A stretch of DNA of 8,670 bases from an uncultured Lachnospiraceae bacterium (GCA_902795835.1 CADBNA010000380.1:1-8670); one strand, 5' to 3'. Shown: positions 1 to 7,003, counted from the first letter of the stretch. Notes: generated by a model not told the origin, from the letters alone. Numbers and translations are program-made.

Positions 1-33
1 AAAACTATCGTGTATAAATATCCATACGGGAAA

Positions 34-173
34 CGCTTGCGCTCTGGTCTCCGCTTCGCTTCGGTCGGCGCTAAGCGAACGTCCACCGGACGTTCAGCGC
101 CCTCGCGCAGCGGTACTAAGCTCAAACTTCGTGCTTATGCACTTGTTTTCGCTAAGGACCGGCGCTGCGGAGG
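34..173. repeat. GC-rich multi-hairpin non-coding element
   Basis: This stretch lies past the 3' end of glpP and has no credible gene. It can fold into three consecutive stems. Stem I pairs 34-42 with 68-77 (CGCTT/AAGCG plus GCGC/GCGC, one bulge). Stem II pairs GAACGTCC (77-84) with GGACGTTC (88-95) around a 3-base loop and can extend outward by GGCGCT (67-72) with AGCGCC (96-101), competing with stem I. Stem III pairs 101-121 with 151-173 (CCTC/GAGG, CGCAGCG/CGCTGCG, imperfect continuation) and is capped by GTGC-TTAT-GCAC. CGCTT occurs at 34, 52 and 57. The composition differs from the neighbouring genes. It may be a dispersed intergenic repeat or a structured RNA; the strand cannot be decided, and no clear T-tract marks it as a terminator. 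Confidence 0.5.
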
Positions 174-230
174 TTCCCTTCAGAATGTTTGGGCACTTCT
201 CTGGTTTACTGCGGCTGCCCCTTACTCAGT

Positions 231-815
231 TCACACAAACCACAGATCCTGCTGCGTGGTGGACACGGCCACCGCGCCGGCGGACAGGGCGGATATGACA
301 TCCTGCTTGGTGCTCAGGAGTCCGCTGGCGATGATGGGCTGCGGGACAATGCCGGTCAGGCGGCTGATGACGCCCGGCATGACACCGGGCATGATATCGA
401 TTGCCGCGGGACGGATCGGCTGTCTGGTGAGATTGCGCAGTGACATGGAGTCCAGCAGGAAAAAACGCTGAATAGTCACGAGGCCGAGTTCCTGGGCGTG
501 CCTGAGCACGTTTACCCGGGTGGACAGTATGCCGTCCGCGTCCGTGCATTCTGCGATATAATCCGCGCTGACTTCCTTGGAGGACAGCCCTTCTGTGAGG
601 TCGATGTGCACCAGGGCCATTCTCCCGGAATCCTTGATGCTTTTTACGATAGAACGGATATTCAGGATCGATCCGTACAGGATGAAGACGACCCGGCATT
701 CCGTCTGCATGACGCGCGCGAGACCGTCGTCGCCTTTTATGGCGGCAATGACCGGCGCGTCCTGGAGGGCATCAAGAAACGCTTTTTCTTTTTCACTCTG
801 CTTCAGCTCAGCCAT
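231..815 (-). CDS. glpP: Glycerol uptake operon antiterminator GlpP
   Basis: The product is a 194-residue RNA-binding antiterminator of the GlpP family; B. subtilis GlpP has about 192 residues. In that family the protein, with glycerol-3-phosphate, binds glp leader mRNA and prevents termination. Recognisable family blocks are VHIDLTEGL, the IQRFFLLDSMS segment, DIMPGVMPGVI, PIIASGLL and the C-terminal SAGAVAVSTT, a phosphate-binding TIM-barrel-like pattern. I choose the ATG at 815: it has an AGGGTG motif 9 bases upstream and does not overlap the preceding stop. An in-frame GTG at 827 would add four residues and overlap the DUF1667 gene. It is the last gene of the minus-strand operon, and its likely target is the leader hairpin at 4738-4771, so it may regulate its own synthesis. 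Confidence 0.93.
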   Translation of the reverse strand: MAELKQSEKEKAFLDALQDAPVIAAIKGDDGLARVMQTECRVVFILYGSILNIRSIVKSIKDSGRMALVHIDLTEGLSSKEVSADYIAECTDADGILSTRVNVLRHAQELGLVTIQRFFLLDSMSLRNLTRQPIRPAAIDIMPGVMPGVISRLTGIVPQPIIASGLLSTKQDVISALSAGAVAVSTTQQDLWFV

Positions 816-819
816 TTTG

Positions 820-1185
820 TCATACACCCTGGATGTTTCTGGTTGCCACTACAGGAATGCCCGTCCCTGCCGTATCCGGGATCAGGATATCCCCGATCCG
901 CACAGGCGCAGACACTGACAGGTGATTGATCTCATCCATACATTTCCAGATCTTCTCTTTCGGGATGGCAGAGGCTGTCTTGACGGACACGCGGGGTTTG
1001 TCGCCTCCGGCTACCACGACTGTACTGGTGACGGTGCGCTCAGGGTGGATGACCTCTTTGCGGGCATATTTGTCGCCGATGTCGCAGGTATTGCCCTCTA
1101 CAGACAGAATGGTTTCTCCTTCCAGCGCCACGGTGATCTCACACCCCATGGGACAGCCGATGCATGTCAGAACCTTTTTTTGCAT
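820..1185 (-). CDS. DUF1667 cysteine-motif protein of glycerol-3-phosphate oxidation module
   Basis: This is a small 121-residue protein. Its N-terminus carries CIGCPMGC (C8, C11, C15) with a further cysteine at C34, a four-cysteine set suited to an iron-sulfur cluster or zinc. The rest is soluble with no membrane segment or signal peptide. It matches the DUF1667 family, whose members are usually encoded next to GlpA-like dehydrogenases and FAD/NAD(P) oxidoreductases in glycerol operons; the biochemical role is not settled to my knowledge. Electron transfer or assembly of the dehydrogenase complex is an inference. The start has a strong AAAGGAGG site (1192-1199) six bases upstream that overlaps the stop codon of the preceding oxidoreductase gene, so translation of the two is probably coupled. 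The glpP ATG follows four bases after its stop. Confidence 0.85.
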   Translation of the reverse strand: MQKKVLTCIGCPMGCEITVALEGETILSVEGNTCDIGDKYARKEVIHPERTVTSTVVVAGGDKPRVSVKTASAIPKEKIWKCMDEINHLSVSAPVRIGDILIPDTAGTGIPVVATRNIQGV

Positions 1186-1198
1186 GAGGAGCCTCCTT

Positions 1199-2476
1199 TC
1201 ATTCCTGCTCTGTCCGGATGGTGATGGTCTTCAGATCCGGTACTTCCAGCAGCTTTTTCTTCTGCAGGATGACCTGTTCCATCTCTCCGGGAGACATGAT
1301 CTTCTTTTTTGCATGCAGGATGCGCCTGTCGTTCAGGTACACACTGACATAGGCACCCTGGTATACGTTTCCGACGCGGAAGCGCACCTTCAGCAGATCA
1401 TCCATGCGGGAAGGATCGACGGTAGAAGGAACGGTATAGCGCACGCCGCCTTCTGTGCAGATCCTGACGCAGCCTGCCGTTCCGGCTTTATTCTCCGCCG
1501 CCTGCTTTTCCTGCACGTATTTTGCGGCACAGGTGCCTGCCAGGGCTGCTTCTTCCGAAACATAGTCGACCAGGTCATGGACATGGAGGACGTTGCCGCA
1601 GGCAAAGATGCCGGGAATGTTGGTCTCCAGGCTCTCGTTGACCAGAGGGCCGCTGGTGACAGGGTTCATTTCCACACCGGCCGAGCGGGAGAGCTCATTT
1701 TCGGGAATCAGGCCGACGGACAGAAGGAGGGTGTCGCAGGTGTAGCGCTCTTCCGTTCCGGGAATGACCTTTCTGTGTTCATCCACTTCCGCAATGGTGA
1801 CGGCTTCCACACGCTCCCGTCCCTCGATATCCACTACCGTGTGTGAGAGCTTCAGCGGGATGCCGAAGTCATCCAGACACTGTACGATATTCCGCTTCAG
1901 ACCGCCGGAATAGGGCATCAGTTCTGCGACCACCTTGACTTTTGCTCCTTCCAGCGTCATCCGGCGGGCCATGATCAGGCCGATATCGCCGGATCCCAGG
2001 ATGACAACCTCCCGTCCGGGCATATAACCTTCGATATTGACAAGGCGCTGGGCAGTTCCCGCGGAGTAGATGCCTGCCGGACGGTAGCCGGGGATATTCA
2101 GGGCGCCGCGCGGGCGCTCCCGGCACCCCATAGCCAGGATGACGGCGCCTGCCTGCACGGAGAAGAGGCCGTCTTCCCGGTTCATGGCGTGAACCACTCT
2201 CTCCGGTGTAATGTCCAGAACCATGGTGTTGAGCTTATACGGAATCTTCAGCTCATCCACCTGGCGGATGAAGCGGTCTGCATATTCCGGCCCGGTCAGT
2301 TCTTCCTTGAAGGTGTGCAGGCCGAAACCGTTGTGAATGCACTGGTTCAGAATGCCGCCCAGTTCCCGGTCGCGTTCCAGAATCAGGATTCTGTCAATAC
2401 CGGCATTCCGGGCCGCAACAGCCGCAGCCAGACCGGCCGGGCCTCCGCCGATGATGACTATGTCATACGAGATCAT
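1199..2476 (-). CDS. FAD/NAD(P)-dependent oxidoreductase, partner of GlpA-like dehydrogenase
   Basis: The product is a 425-residue flavoprotein of the pyridine nucleotide-disulfide oxidoreductase fold. An N-terminal FAD-binding GGGPAG lies at residues 10-15, a conserved GGILNQCIHNGFGLH segment (C46) follows, AVILAMGCRERPRG is at 111-124, a second dinucleotide motif GSGDIG is at 161-166 within REVVILGSGDIG, and the FAD-contacting GIFACGNV is near 289-296. The C-terminal ~110 residues form an extra domain of unknown function. This architecture is typical of proteins encoded with GlpA-like dehydrogenases and DUF1667, and the second motif suggests it passes electrons to NAD(P)+. The ATG overlaps the stop of the upstream gene (ATGA, 2473-2476) and has AAAGGAGGT six bases upstream. 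It is not GlpB in the strict E. coli sense, and its electron acceptor is an inference. Confidence 0.88.
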   Translation of the reverse strand: MISYDIVIIGGGPAGLAAAVAARNAGIDRILILERDRELGGILNQCIHNGFGLHTFKEELTGPEYADRFIRQVDELKIPYKLNTMVLDITPERVVHAMNREDGLFSVQAGAVILAMGCRERPRGALNIPGYRPAGIYSAGTAQRLVNIEGYMPGREVVILGSGDIGLIMARRMTLEGAKVKVVAELMPYSGGLKRNIVQCLDDFGIPLKLSHTVVDIEGRERVEAVTIAEVDEHRKVIPGTEERYTCDTLLLSVGLIPENELSRSAGVEMNPVTSGPLVNESLETNIPGIFACGNVLHVHDLVDYVSEEAALAGTCAAKYVQEKQAAENKAGTAGCVRICTEGGVRYTVPSTVDPSRMDDLLKVRFRVGNVYQGAYVSVYLNDRRILHAKKKIMSPGEMEQVILQKKKLLEVPDLKTITIRTEQE

Positions 2477-3918
2477 CCCTCTACCTCCTTTGTTCGTCCG
2501 TAAACCAGGCAGGAAGCCCCGCCGCTCTTCGTAATCTGCTCATACGGGATGCCCAGCTCCCGGTTGATAATTTCCATGACCTTCGGTGAACAGAACCCGG
2601 ACTGGCAGCGTCCCATGCCCGCCCGTGTGCGGCGTTTCACGCCGTCCAGGGACCTGGCGGGGATGATCCGGTGAAGGGATTCGATGATTTCCCCCTCCGT
2701 CACGGTCTCACAGCGGCAGATCACGGTTCCGTAGGCGGGGTTTTTCCGGATCAGTTCATTTCTCTCTGCTTCAGAAAGCTCCGAAGGCTTCAGCAGGCCT
2801 TTCCGGGTGCCCTTCCAGTCTGCCTTTTCTTCCGGGTGAAGGATCCCGCAGACAATATCCCTGACCATCTCTCCGATGGCGGGACTGGCGGACAGCCCCG
2901 GGGATTCGATGCCGGCCGCGTCAATGAATCCCGGCGCGTCCTCTACCTCGCCGATCAGGAAATCGCCGTACTCTTCGTGAGCCCGCATACCGGCGAACGA
3001 GGTGATAACCTTGTTCATGGGCAGATTCACGACATGATGGGATGCCTGTGCGATTACGTTTGCCAGCCCGGCCGCTGTCGTGTGCGTGCCGTCCTTCTCC
3101 GGCGTGTCGGTGGCTGTCGGGCCGACGATCAGGTTGCCGTGAATGGTCGGAGAGATCAGGATGCCTTTGCCGTATTTTGTCGGCTGTGGGAAAATCGTGT
3201 GATGCACATGTCCGCGGGCATCGTGGTCCAGCAGACAGTATTCGCCTCTTCTGGGCGTGATGACAATCTTTTTTTCACTGACCATGTTGTGAACGGCATC
3301 CGCCCAGACGCCGGCTGCATTGATCACGCAGCGGGCCTGGAAGACTTCTTCCGGCGTGACGATCTGCCAGGTGTTTTCATCCGATTTCCGGATGTCGGTC
3401 ACCTTTTTATTGAAGAAGAAGTCTACGCCGTTTTCCGCGGCATTTTCGGACATGGCAATGGTGAGTTCAAAAGGACAGACTATGCCGGCCGACGGTGCAT
3501 ACAGGGCAGCAACCGTGTCGGGAGAGAGATTCGGTTCCATGGCGAGCGCCTCGTCCCGGTCCAGGATGCGCATGCCCTGCACGCCATTGCGGATTCCCCG
3601 CTGCAGCAGGTCCTCAAGGCCGTCTTTATGGTCCTCATCGATACAGACCACCATAGAACCGTTCCGCATAAACGGAATGTCCAGGTCGCGGCAGAGGTCA
3701 TCCATCATGGCATTCCCGCGGACATTCAGCTTTGCCTTCAGGGTGCCGCTTTCCGCATCATAGCCGGCGTGGATAATGGCACTGTTGGCCTTGGATGTGC
3801 CCGTACAGACGTCTTCCTCTTTTTCCAGGACGGCGGTGCGCAGCTGATAGCGGGAAAGCTCTCTCGCAATAGCGGCGCCCGTAACGCCGGCACCGATGAT
3901 TATGATATCATACAGCAT
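2473..3918 (-). CDS. GlpA-like FAD-dependent glycerol-3-phosphate dehydrogenase with [2Fe-2S] domain
   Basis: This 481-residue protein has an N-terminal DAO-type flavin domain starting with IIIIGAGVTGAAIARELSRY (GAGVTG, residues 9-14). It is followed by the substrate-binding portion and a C-terminal BFD-like iron-sulfur domain with cysteines 401, 403, 438 and 443 (CRC...CQSGFC), the CxC-x34-C-x4-C spacing expected for a [2Fe-2S] site. It is soluble, with no transmembrane segment. The likely reaction is G3P to dihydroxyacetone phosphate, with electrons passed to the neighbouring oxidoreductase. The family (COG0579) also includes 2-hydroxyglutarate oxidases, so the assignment rests largely on the neighbouring GDPD, DUF1667 and glpP genes. 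The ATG at 3918 has AAGGAGG seven bases upstream. The gene lies 21 bases after the GDPD stop and overlaps the next gene by four bases. Confidence 0.87.
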   Translation of the reverse strand: MLYDIIIIGAGVTGAAIARELSRYQLRTAVLEKEEDVCTGTSKANSAIIHAGYDAESGTLKAKLNVRGNAMMDDLCRDLDIPFMRNGSMVVCIDEDHKDGLEDLLQRGIRNGVQGMRILDRDEALAMEPNLSPDTVAALYAPSAGIVCPFELTIAMSENAAENGVDFFFNKKVTDIRKSDENTWQIVTPEEVFQARCVINAAGVWADAVHNMVSEKKIVITPRRGEYCLLDHDARGHVHHTIFPQPTKYGKGILISPTIHGNLIVGPTATDTPEKDGTHTTAAGLANVIAQASHHVVNLPMNKVITSFAGMRAHEEYGDFLIGEVEDAPGFIDAAGIESPGLSASPAIGEMVRDIVCGILHPEEKADWKGTRKGLLKPSELSEAERNELIRKNPAYGTVICRCETVTEGEIIESLHRIIPARSLDGVKRRTRAGMGRCQSGFCSPKVMEIINRELGIPYEQITKSGGASCLVYGRTKEVEG

Positions 3919-3939
3919 GGTTTTTCCTCCTTACGGCCT

Positions 3940-4686
3940 TTATGCCAGCATTTCCTTCACGGTATCGCACAGGATATCCGCCCGGTTGGATATAATGGCA
4001 TCTGCCCCGCGGGTCACCATATCGCGGATGTCAGCGGGTTCATCGACAGTCCAGACAATGACTTTCATATTGTGATCATGATAGAGCCCCATCAGTTCCG
4101 GCTGATACTGCATCAGCATATACCGGGGATGCATATTGTCTGCATTGGAGCGGCTGATATAGGCATCCATGTCCAGATAGGGCTTATCATAGAGCAGTCC
4201 TGTCTCGATGTCCGGGTTCAGCTTCTTGAATTCCTGCATGGATATATGATTAAAGGAAGAGACACTGACCTGGTCTTCCATCTTGCGGGCCGTAATTTCA
4301 TCGATGACGCGCTGCTCCAGCCCCTCATAAAATACCTCATAGTTTTTCAGTTCGAGGTTCAGCAGTATTTTTGTTTCGCGGCAGAAATCCAGAAGCTGGC
4401 CGAGCGTCCAGATATGCTGCCCTGCAAATTCCGGGGATTTCCATGCGCCGATGTCCAGCTGCAGGAGCTCTTCATAGGTATAATCCCTGATAAATCCGCT
4501 TCCGCTGGAAGTCCGGTCCAGCGTGCAGTCATGCATGATTACAAGTTCGCCGTCTTTTGAGATGTGCACATCACTCTCGATGCCGTCGGCGTCTGTTTTT
4601 TCCACGGCCATCTGAAAGGCCAGGGGACTGTTCTCGGGGTACAGCCCCGAAAAGCCGCGGTGCGCGTACAGAATTGGTTTTTTCAT
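3940..4686 (-). CDS. Cytoplasmic glycerophosphodiester phosphodiesterase (UgpQ/GDPD family)
   Basis: The 248-residue enzyme has the length of E. coli UgpQ. It hydrolyses glycerophosphodiesters to G3P and an alcohol. Visible active-site elements are HRG at 9-11, PEN at 17-19, the metal ligands E37 and D39 in GIESDVH, the acid-base H52 in VIMHD, and E112/K114 in LNLELK. There is no signal peptide or membrane segment, so it acts on imported substrates in the cytoplasm. I start it at the ATG at 4686 (MKKPILYAHRG), where the family alignment begins, with GGAGGA ten bases upstream. The reading frame stays open to 4956, but that extension runs through the terminator hairpin and promoter and is not coding. 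It is the first gene of the minus-strand operon and feeds the dehydrogenase encoded next to it. Confidence 0.94.
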   Translation of the reverse strand: MKKPILYAHRGFSGLYPENSPLAFQMAVEKTDADGIESDVHISKDGELVIMHDCTLDRTSSGSGFIRDYTYEELLQLDIGAWKSPEFAGQHIWTLGQLLDFCRETKILLNLELKNYEVFYEGLEQRVIDEITARKMEDQVSVSSFNHISMQEFKKLNPDIETGLLYDKPYLDMDAYISRSNADNMHPRYMLMQYQPELMGLYHDHNMKVIVWTVDEPADIRDMVTRGADAIISNRADILCDTVKEMLA

Positions 4687-4727
4687 AGCTTGCTGTTCCT
4701 CCGTTCTCAATTTCAATGTCAGACAGA

Positions 4728-4771
4728 TAAAAGAAAAAGCACATAACTGTACCCTTTCACAGTTATGTGCT
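4728..4771 (-). terminator. Leader terminator hairpin, probable GlpP antitermination target
   Basis: A perfect 13-bp inverted repeat pairs AGCACATAACTGT (4738-4750) with ACAGTTATGTGCT (4759-4771) around an 8-base loop (GAAAGGGT on the transcribed strand). On the minus strand it is followed by TTTTCTTTT (4737-4729), giving a canonical intrinsic terminator. The T-tract occurs only in the minus direction. It sits between the predicted minus-strand promoter and the GDPD start, 50-60 bases before the ribosome binding site, so it would block the entire catabolic operon unless read through. B. subtilis glp leaders carry such terminators controlled by GlpP, and glpP lies in this same operon. The hairpin is seen directly; GlpP binding is inferred. 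Confidence 0.88.
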
Positions 4772-4797
4772 GTCTCCTTCGCTCCATGCACACAATC

Positions 4798-4826
4798 ATT
4801 ATACACAGAAAGCTGTATAAAAGCAA
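4798..4826 (-). promoter_or_regulatory. Predicted sigma-A promoter of the glp/GDPD operon
   Basis: Read on the minus strand, TTGCTT (4826-4821) is separated by exactly 17 bases from a perfect TATAAT (4803-4798). The start of transcription would be near 4791, giving a leader of about 105 bases that contains the terminator hairpin. The -35 box matches the consensus in only three of six positions, while the -10 box is perfect. Confidence 0.68.
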
Positions 4827-4907
4827 GAGACCGGAACACAACAAAGCCGCATGAAAGATGCACAAATAATTGGCGTAAAAAACAGCAATACTGCATAAAT
4901 GTGACAT

Positions 4908-4937
4908 TTGTTAATGCCTGAATATTGTATTTAACAA
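4908..4937. promoter_or_regulatory. Inverted repeat over plus-strand -35 region, candidate operator
   Basis: TTGTTAA (4908-4914) and its exact reverse complement TTAACAA (4931-4937) are separated by 16 bases, with arm centres 23 bp apart, roughly two helical turns. The repeat straddles the predicted -35 box of the ABC transporter promoter. A dimeric repressor or activator site is plausible. The regulator is unknown, and such AT-rich 7-mers can arise by chance. Confidence 0.35.
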
Positions 4938-4953
4938 TCAAACATGATATACT
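4925..4953 (+). promoter_or_regulatory. Predicted extended -10 promoter of the ABC importer operon
   Basis: TTGTAT (4925-4930) lies 17 bases before TATACT (4948-4953), which is preceded by the extended -10 element TG-N (TGA, 4945-4947). Transcription would begin near 4960, leaving a leader of about 160 bases before the first permease gene. Confidence 0.6.
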
Positions 4954-5009
4954 CACGCCAGTTGAATATCCTGGATGCGAGGAGAAGATGAGTCAATGCA
5001 ATCCGAGAT

Positions 5010-5025
5010 ACATCAGATCTGATGT
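5010..5025. promoter_or_regulatory. 16-bp perfect palindrome in ABC operon leader
   Basis: ACATCAGATCTGATGT is a perfect palindrome with no spacer. It lies about 50 bases downstream of the predicted transcription start. As DNA it fits a site for a dimeric regulator acting as a roadblock. As RNA it could form a 6-bp stem with a GAUC loop. A T-rich tract (TTTTTTCTTTT, 5043-5053) follows 17 bases later, but the palindrome is too far from it to form a standard terminator. Confidence 0.5.
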
Positions 5026-5118
5026 GAACGGGGTCATTGGCCTTTTTTCTTTTAGAGTTGTGTGCATTCCGGGTTTTTACGCAACCGGTAGTATGCTTGC
5101 AGGGAGAGAGGAAACGCT

Positions 5119-5964
5119 ATGTTCAAGATGCTGAATCCCCGACGATTTTATTATGCGGTCGGGAAACGGAAGTTCTGGGAATTCATTATTCTTGCCGTCT
5201 TCATCATTTTCTTTTACGGGCCGCTGCTGAACATGGTCATGCTGGCATTCGCAAACAAATACGATGTGCCGAATGTATTGCCGCAGCAGTGGGGTTTTAA
5301 ATGGTGGGGCTATATTTTCAGCCAGAAATCTCTGGTGTCATCTATGATTCAGTCATTTATCATAGCCATCATTACCACACTGGTTTCCATGGTATTCTGC
5401 ATTCCGGCGGCGTATTCGATCGCCCGGTTCAAATATACCGGAAGAAAGCTGTTTATGCTGTCGTTCCTGCTGACGAACGCATTCCCGAAGCTGGGCATCT
5501 ATACCTCAGTTGCTGTACTGTTCTATAAATACCGGCTGATGGGAACCTATCCCGGCGTCGTCATTATCCATATGATCAATTCCATGATGTTCATGGTCTG
5601 GCTGCCGGCCAGCGCCTTCCGCTCCGTACACAAACAGCAGGAGGAAGCTGCCAGAGATGTCGGCGCAGGGCCGATCCGGACATTTTTCAAAGTCACATTG
5701 CCGATGGCCATGCCCGGTATATCTGTCGCGACGCTGTATACCTTCCTCGGTTCCATGGAGGAGGCACAGGGCACCATGCTGGTCGGCATGGGGCGCATCC
5801 AGACAATGCCTGTGGCCATGTACGGAATCATTCTGGATTCCTCGGCGGTTCAGATCGGCGCCGTATTCGCCATTCTTCTGATTATTCCGTCGGTTGTGAT
5901 GATTTTCCTGATGCGCAAATATATCGGACCGGAGGCGATTGCCGGCGGATTCAAGATGAAATAA
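5119..5964 (+). CDS. ABC importer permease, UgpE/PotC-like
   Basis: This 281-residue inner-membrane protein of the binding-protein-dependent transport family has about six hydrophobic segments (near residues 21-43, 77-103, 111-135, 146-164, 197-216 and 245-266). It carries the cytoplasmic EAA loop at 175-195 (EEAARDVGAGPIRTFFKVTLP), which docks onto the ATPase. The AYSIARFKYTGRK segment resembles carbohydrate and G3P permeases, whereas the EAA loop looks more like polyamine PotC, so the substrate cannot be read from it. The ATG at 5119 has GAGAGG seven bases upstream; an internal ATG at codon 4 is less well placed. It is the first gene of the plus-strand operon, separated from the ATPase gene by 57 bases. 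The other permease of the pair is encoded at 8420, beyond the solute-binding gene. Confidence 0.92.
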   Translation: MFKMLNPRRFYYAVGKRKFWEFIILAVFIIFFYGPLLNMVMLAFANKYDVPNVLPQQWGFKWWGYIFSQKSLVSSMIQSFIIAIITTLVSMVFCIPAAYSIARFKYTGRKLFMLSFLLTNAFPKLGIYTSVAVLFYKYRLMGTYPGVVIIHMINSMMFMVWLPASAFRSVHKQQEEAARDVGAGPIRTFFKVTLPMAMPGISVATLYTFLGSMEEAQGTMLVGMGRIQTMPVAMYGIILDSSAVQIGAVFAILLIIPSVVMIFLMRKYIGPEAIAGGFKMK

Positions 5965-6021
5965 GAAATAACCGGATGAATGAACAGTTTTCTAAATGAT
6001 TCTTATATAGAGGAGAGAACC

Positions 6022-6999
6022 ATGAGCGACAGAAAAGTAATGCTTGAACTGGTGGATATGACAAAGAAGTACGGTAACGGGGACGGCGTCGAGCATATCG
6101 GCCTGAAAGTATATGAAGGCGAGATCGTAACCCTGCTGGGTCCGTCCGGATGCGGAAAATCCACGATCCTCCGGACAGTGGGCGGATTTCTGGATGTGAC
6201 GAGCGGCGATATCCTGATCAACGGGCGGTCTATCGTGAACCTGCCGCCTGAGAAACGGCCGACCGCCATGGTTTTCCAGAGCTATAATCTGTGGCCCCAC
6301 ATGACGATTTATGAGAACCTTGCCTACGGTCTGAAACTCCGGAAGCGGCCTGCCGCCGAGATCCGCGAAGAGATCACGAAGAGCCTGGAAATGGTTTCCA
6401 TGCCCGGCTGCGAGAAAAAATATCCCGGCCAGCTTTCCGGCGGCCAGCAGCAGCGTATAGCCATTGCCAGATCCCTTCTCCTGAAGCCGGAACTCCTGCT
6501 TCTGGATGAGCCGTTCTCTGCGCTGGATGCCAAGATCCGCCAGCAGATGCGTGAGGAACTGAAGAAGATCCAGCAGGATCTCGGAATTACTGTCGTATTT
6601 GTTACGCATGACCAGGAAGAGGCCATGGCCCTGTCACACCGGATCGTGGTCATGAACAAGGGCAAGATCGACCAGATCGGCACACCGGCGGAAATCTATG
6701 ACAATCCGGCTACTCTGCACGTGGCGTCCTTCATCGGTGAGATGAACTTCATCAAGGAAGGCAATGAGACGATTGCCGTCCGTCCGGAAGACATACGCGT
6801 TATACCGGGGGCACAGGGCGATATGATCGGAGAGGTCCGTACCATCATGCTGCTCGGCCACTATGTGGTACTGACAGTCCAGTACGGTGAGAATGTCATC
6901 AAGTGCAATATTAACAGAGAGCTGAGCGATTCCCTGAAGGTTGGAGACAAGGTCACTCTCGAAATCGGAAAGCACACTGTATTCAACAAAACCGCATAA
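6022..6999 (+). CDS. ABC importer ATP-binding protein, UgpC/PotA-like
   Basis: This 325-residue ATPase energises the importer. It shows Walker A GPSGCGKST (residues 40-48), the Q-loop at Q86 (VFQSYNLWPH), signature LSGGQ (138-142), Walker B LLLLDEP (158-164), a D-loop SALD (166-169) and the switch histidine H196 (VTHD). All key residues are intact. The C-terminal ~75 residues form a TOBE-type regulatory domain, including the IAVRPEDIRV segment typical of the MalK/UgpC/PotA group. I choose the ATG at 6022, six bases after GGAG in AGAGGAGAG; an in-frame ATG at 5980 would add 14 residues of non-family sequence that include this site. The domain layout identifies an importer of sugars, polyamines or G3P compounds, but not which one. 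Confidence 0.95.
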   Translation: MSDRKVMLELVDMTKKYGNGDGVEHIGLKVYEGEIVTLLGPSGCGKSTILRTVGGFLDVTSGDILINGRSIVNLPPEKRPTAMVFQSYNLWPHMTIYENLAYGLKLRKRPAAEIREEITKSLEMVSMPGCEKKYPGQLSGGQQQRIAIARSLLLKPELLLLDEPFSALDAKIRQQMREELKKIQQDLGITVVFVTHDQEEAMALSHRIVVMNKGKIDQIGTPAEIYDNPATLHVASFIGEMNFIKEGNETIAVRPEDIRVIPGAQGDMIGEVRTIMLLGHYVVLTVQYGENVIKCNINRELSDSLKVGDKVTLEIGKHTVFNKTA

Positions 7000-7003
7000 A
7001 TAT

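Larger units (their letters stand above)
4687..5118. other. Divergent intergenic control region
   Basis: This 432-base stretch between the GDPD and first permease genes contains no convincing gene. It is visibly more AT-rich than the flanking coding DNA. It holds the minus-strand promoter and leader terminator, a plus-strand promoter, an inverted repeat at 4908-4937, a 16-bp palindrome at 5010-5025 and a T-rich tract at 5043-5053. Open frames crossing it on either strand lack ribosome binding sites at their starts or cross the terminator. Confidence 0.85.

Noticed and set aside
816..827. GTG start for glpP at 827
   Set aside because: The ATG at 815 has a better placed ribosome binding site, fits the family length and avoids overlap with the DUF1667 stop.
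926..1846. A 306-codon open frame on the plus strand opposite the oxidoreductase and DUF1667 genes
   Set aside because: The minus-strand genes carry the FAD and cysteine motifs and ribosome binding sites; this frame has none.
2671..4560. A 629-codon open frame on the plus strand opposite the GlpA-like and GDPD genes
   Set aside because: It lies antisense to two genes with clear catalytic motifs, has no family motifs, and arises from the GC-rich codon pattern of the opposite strand.
4750..4765. CcpA cre site in TGTGAAAGGGTACAG within the leader hairpin
   Set aside because: The central CG and the right half do not match the cre consensus; the bases are explained by the terminator stem and loop.
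4687..4956. N-terminal extension of the GDPD frame by 90 codons
   Set aside because: It crosses the predicted promoter and leader terminator, and the family alignment and ribosome binding site both place the start at 4686.
5027..5053. Intrinsic terminator in the ABC operon leader
   Set aside because: The T-tract is good, but the only hairpin abutting it is about 4 bp with a G-T pair and a 3-base loop, too weak to call.
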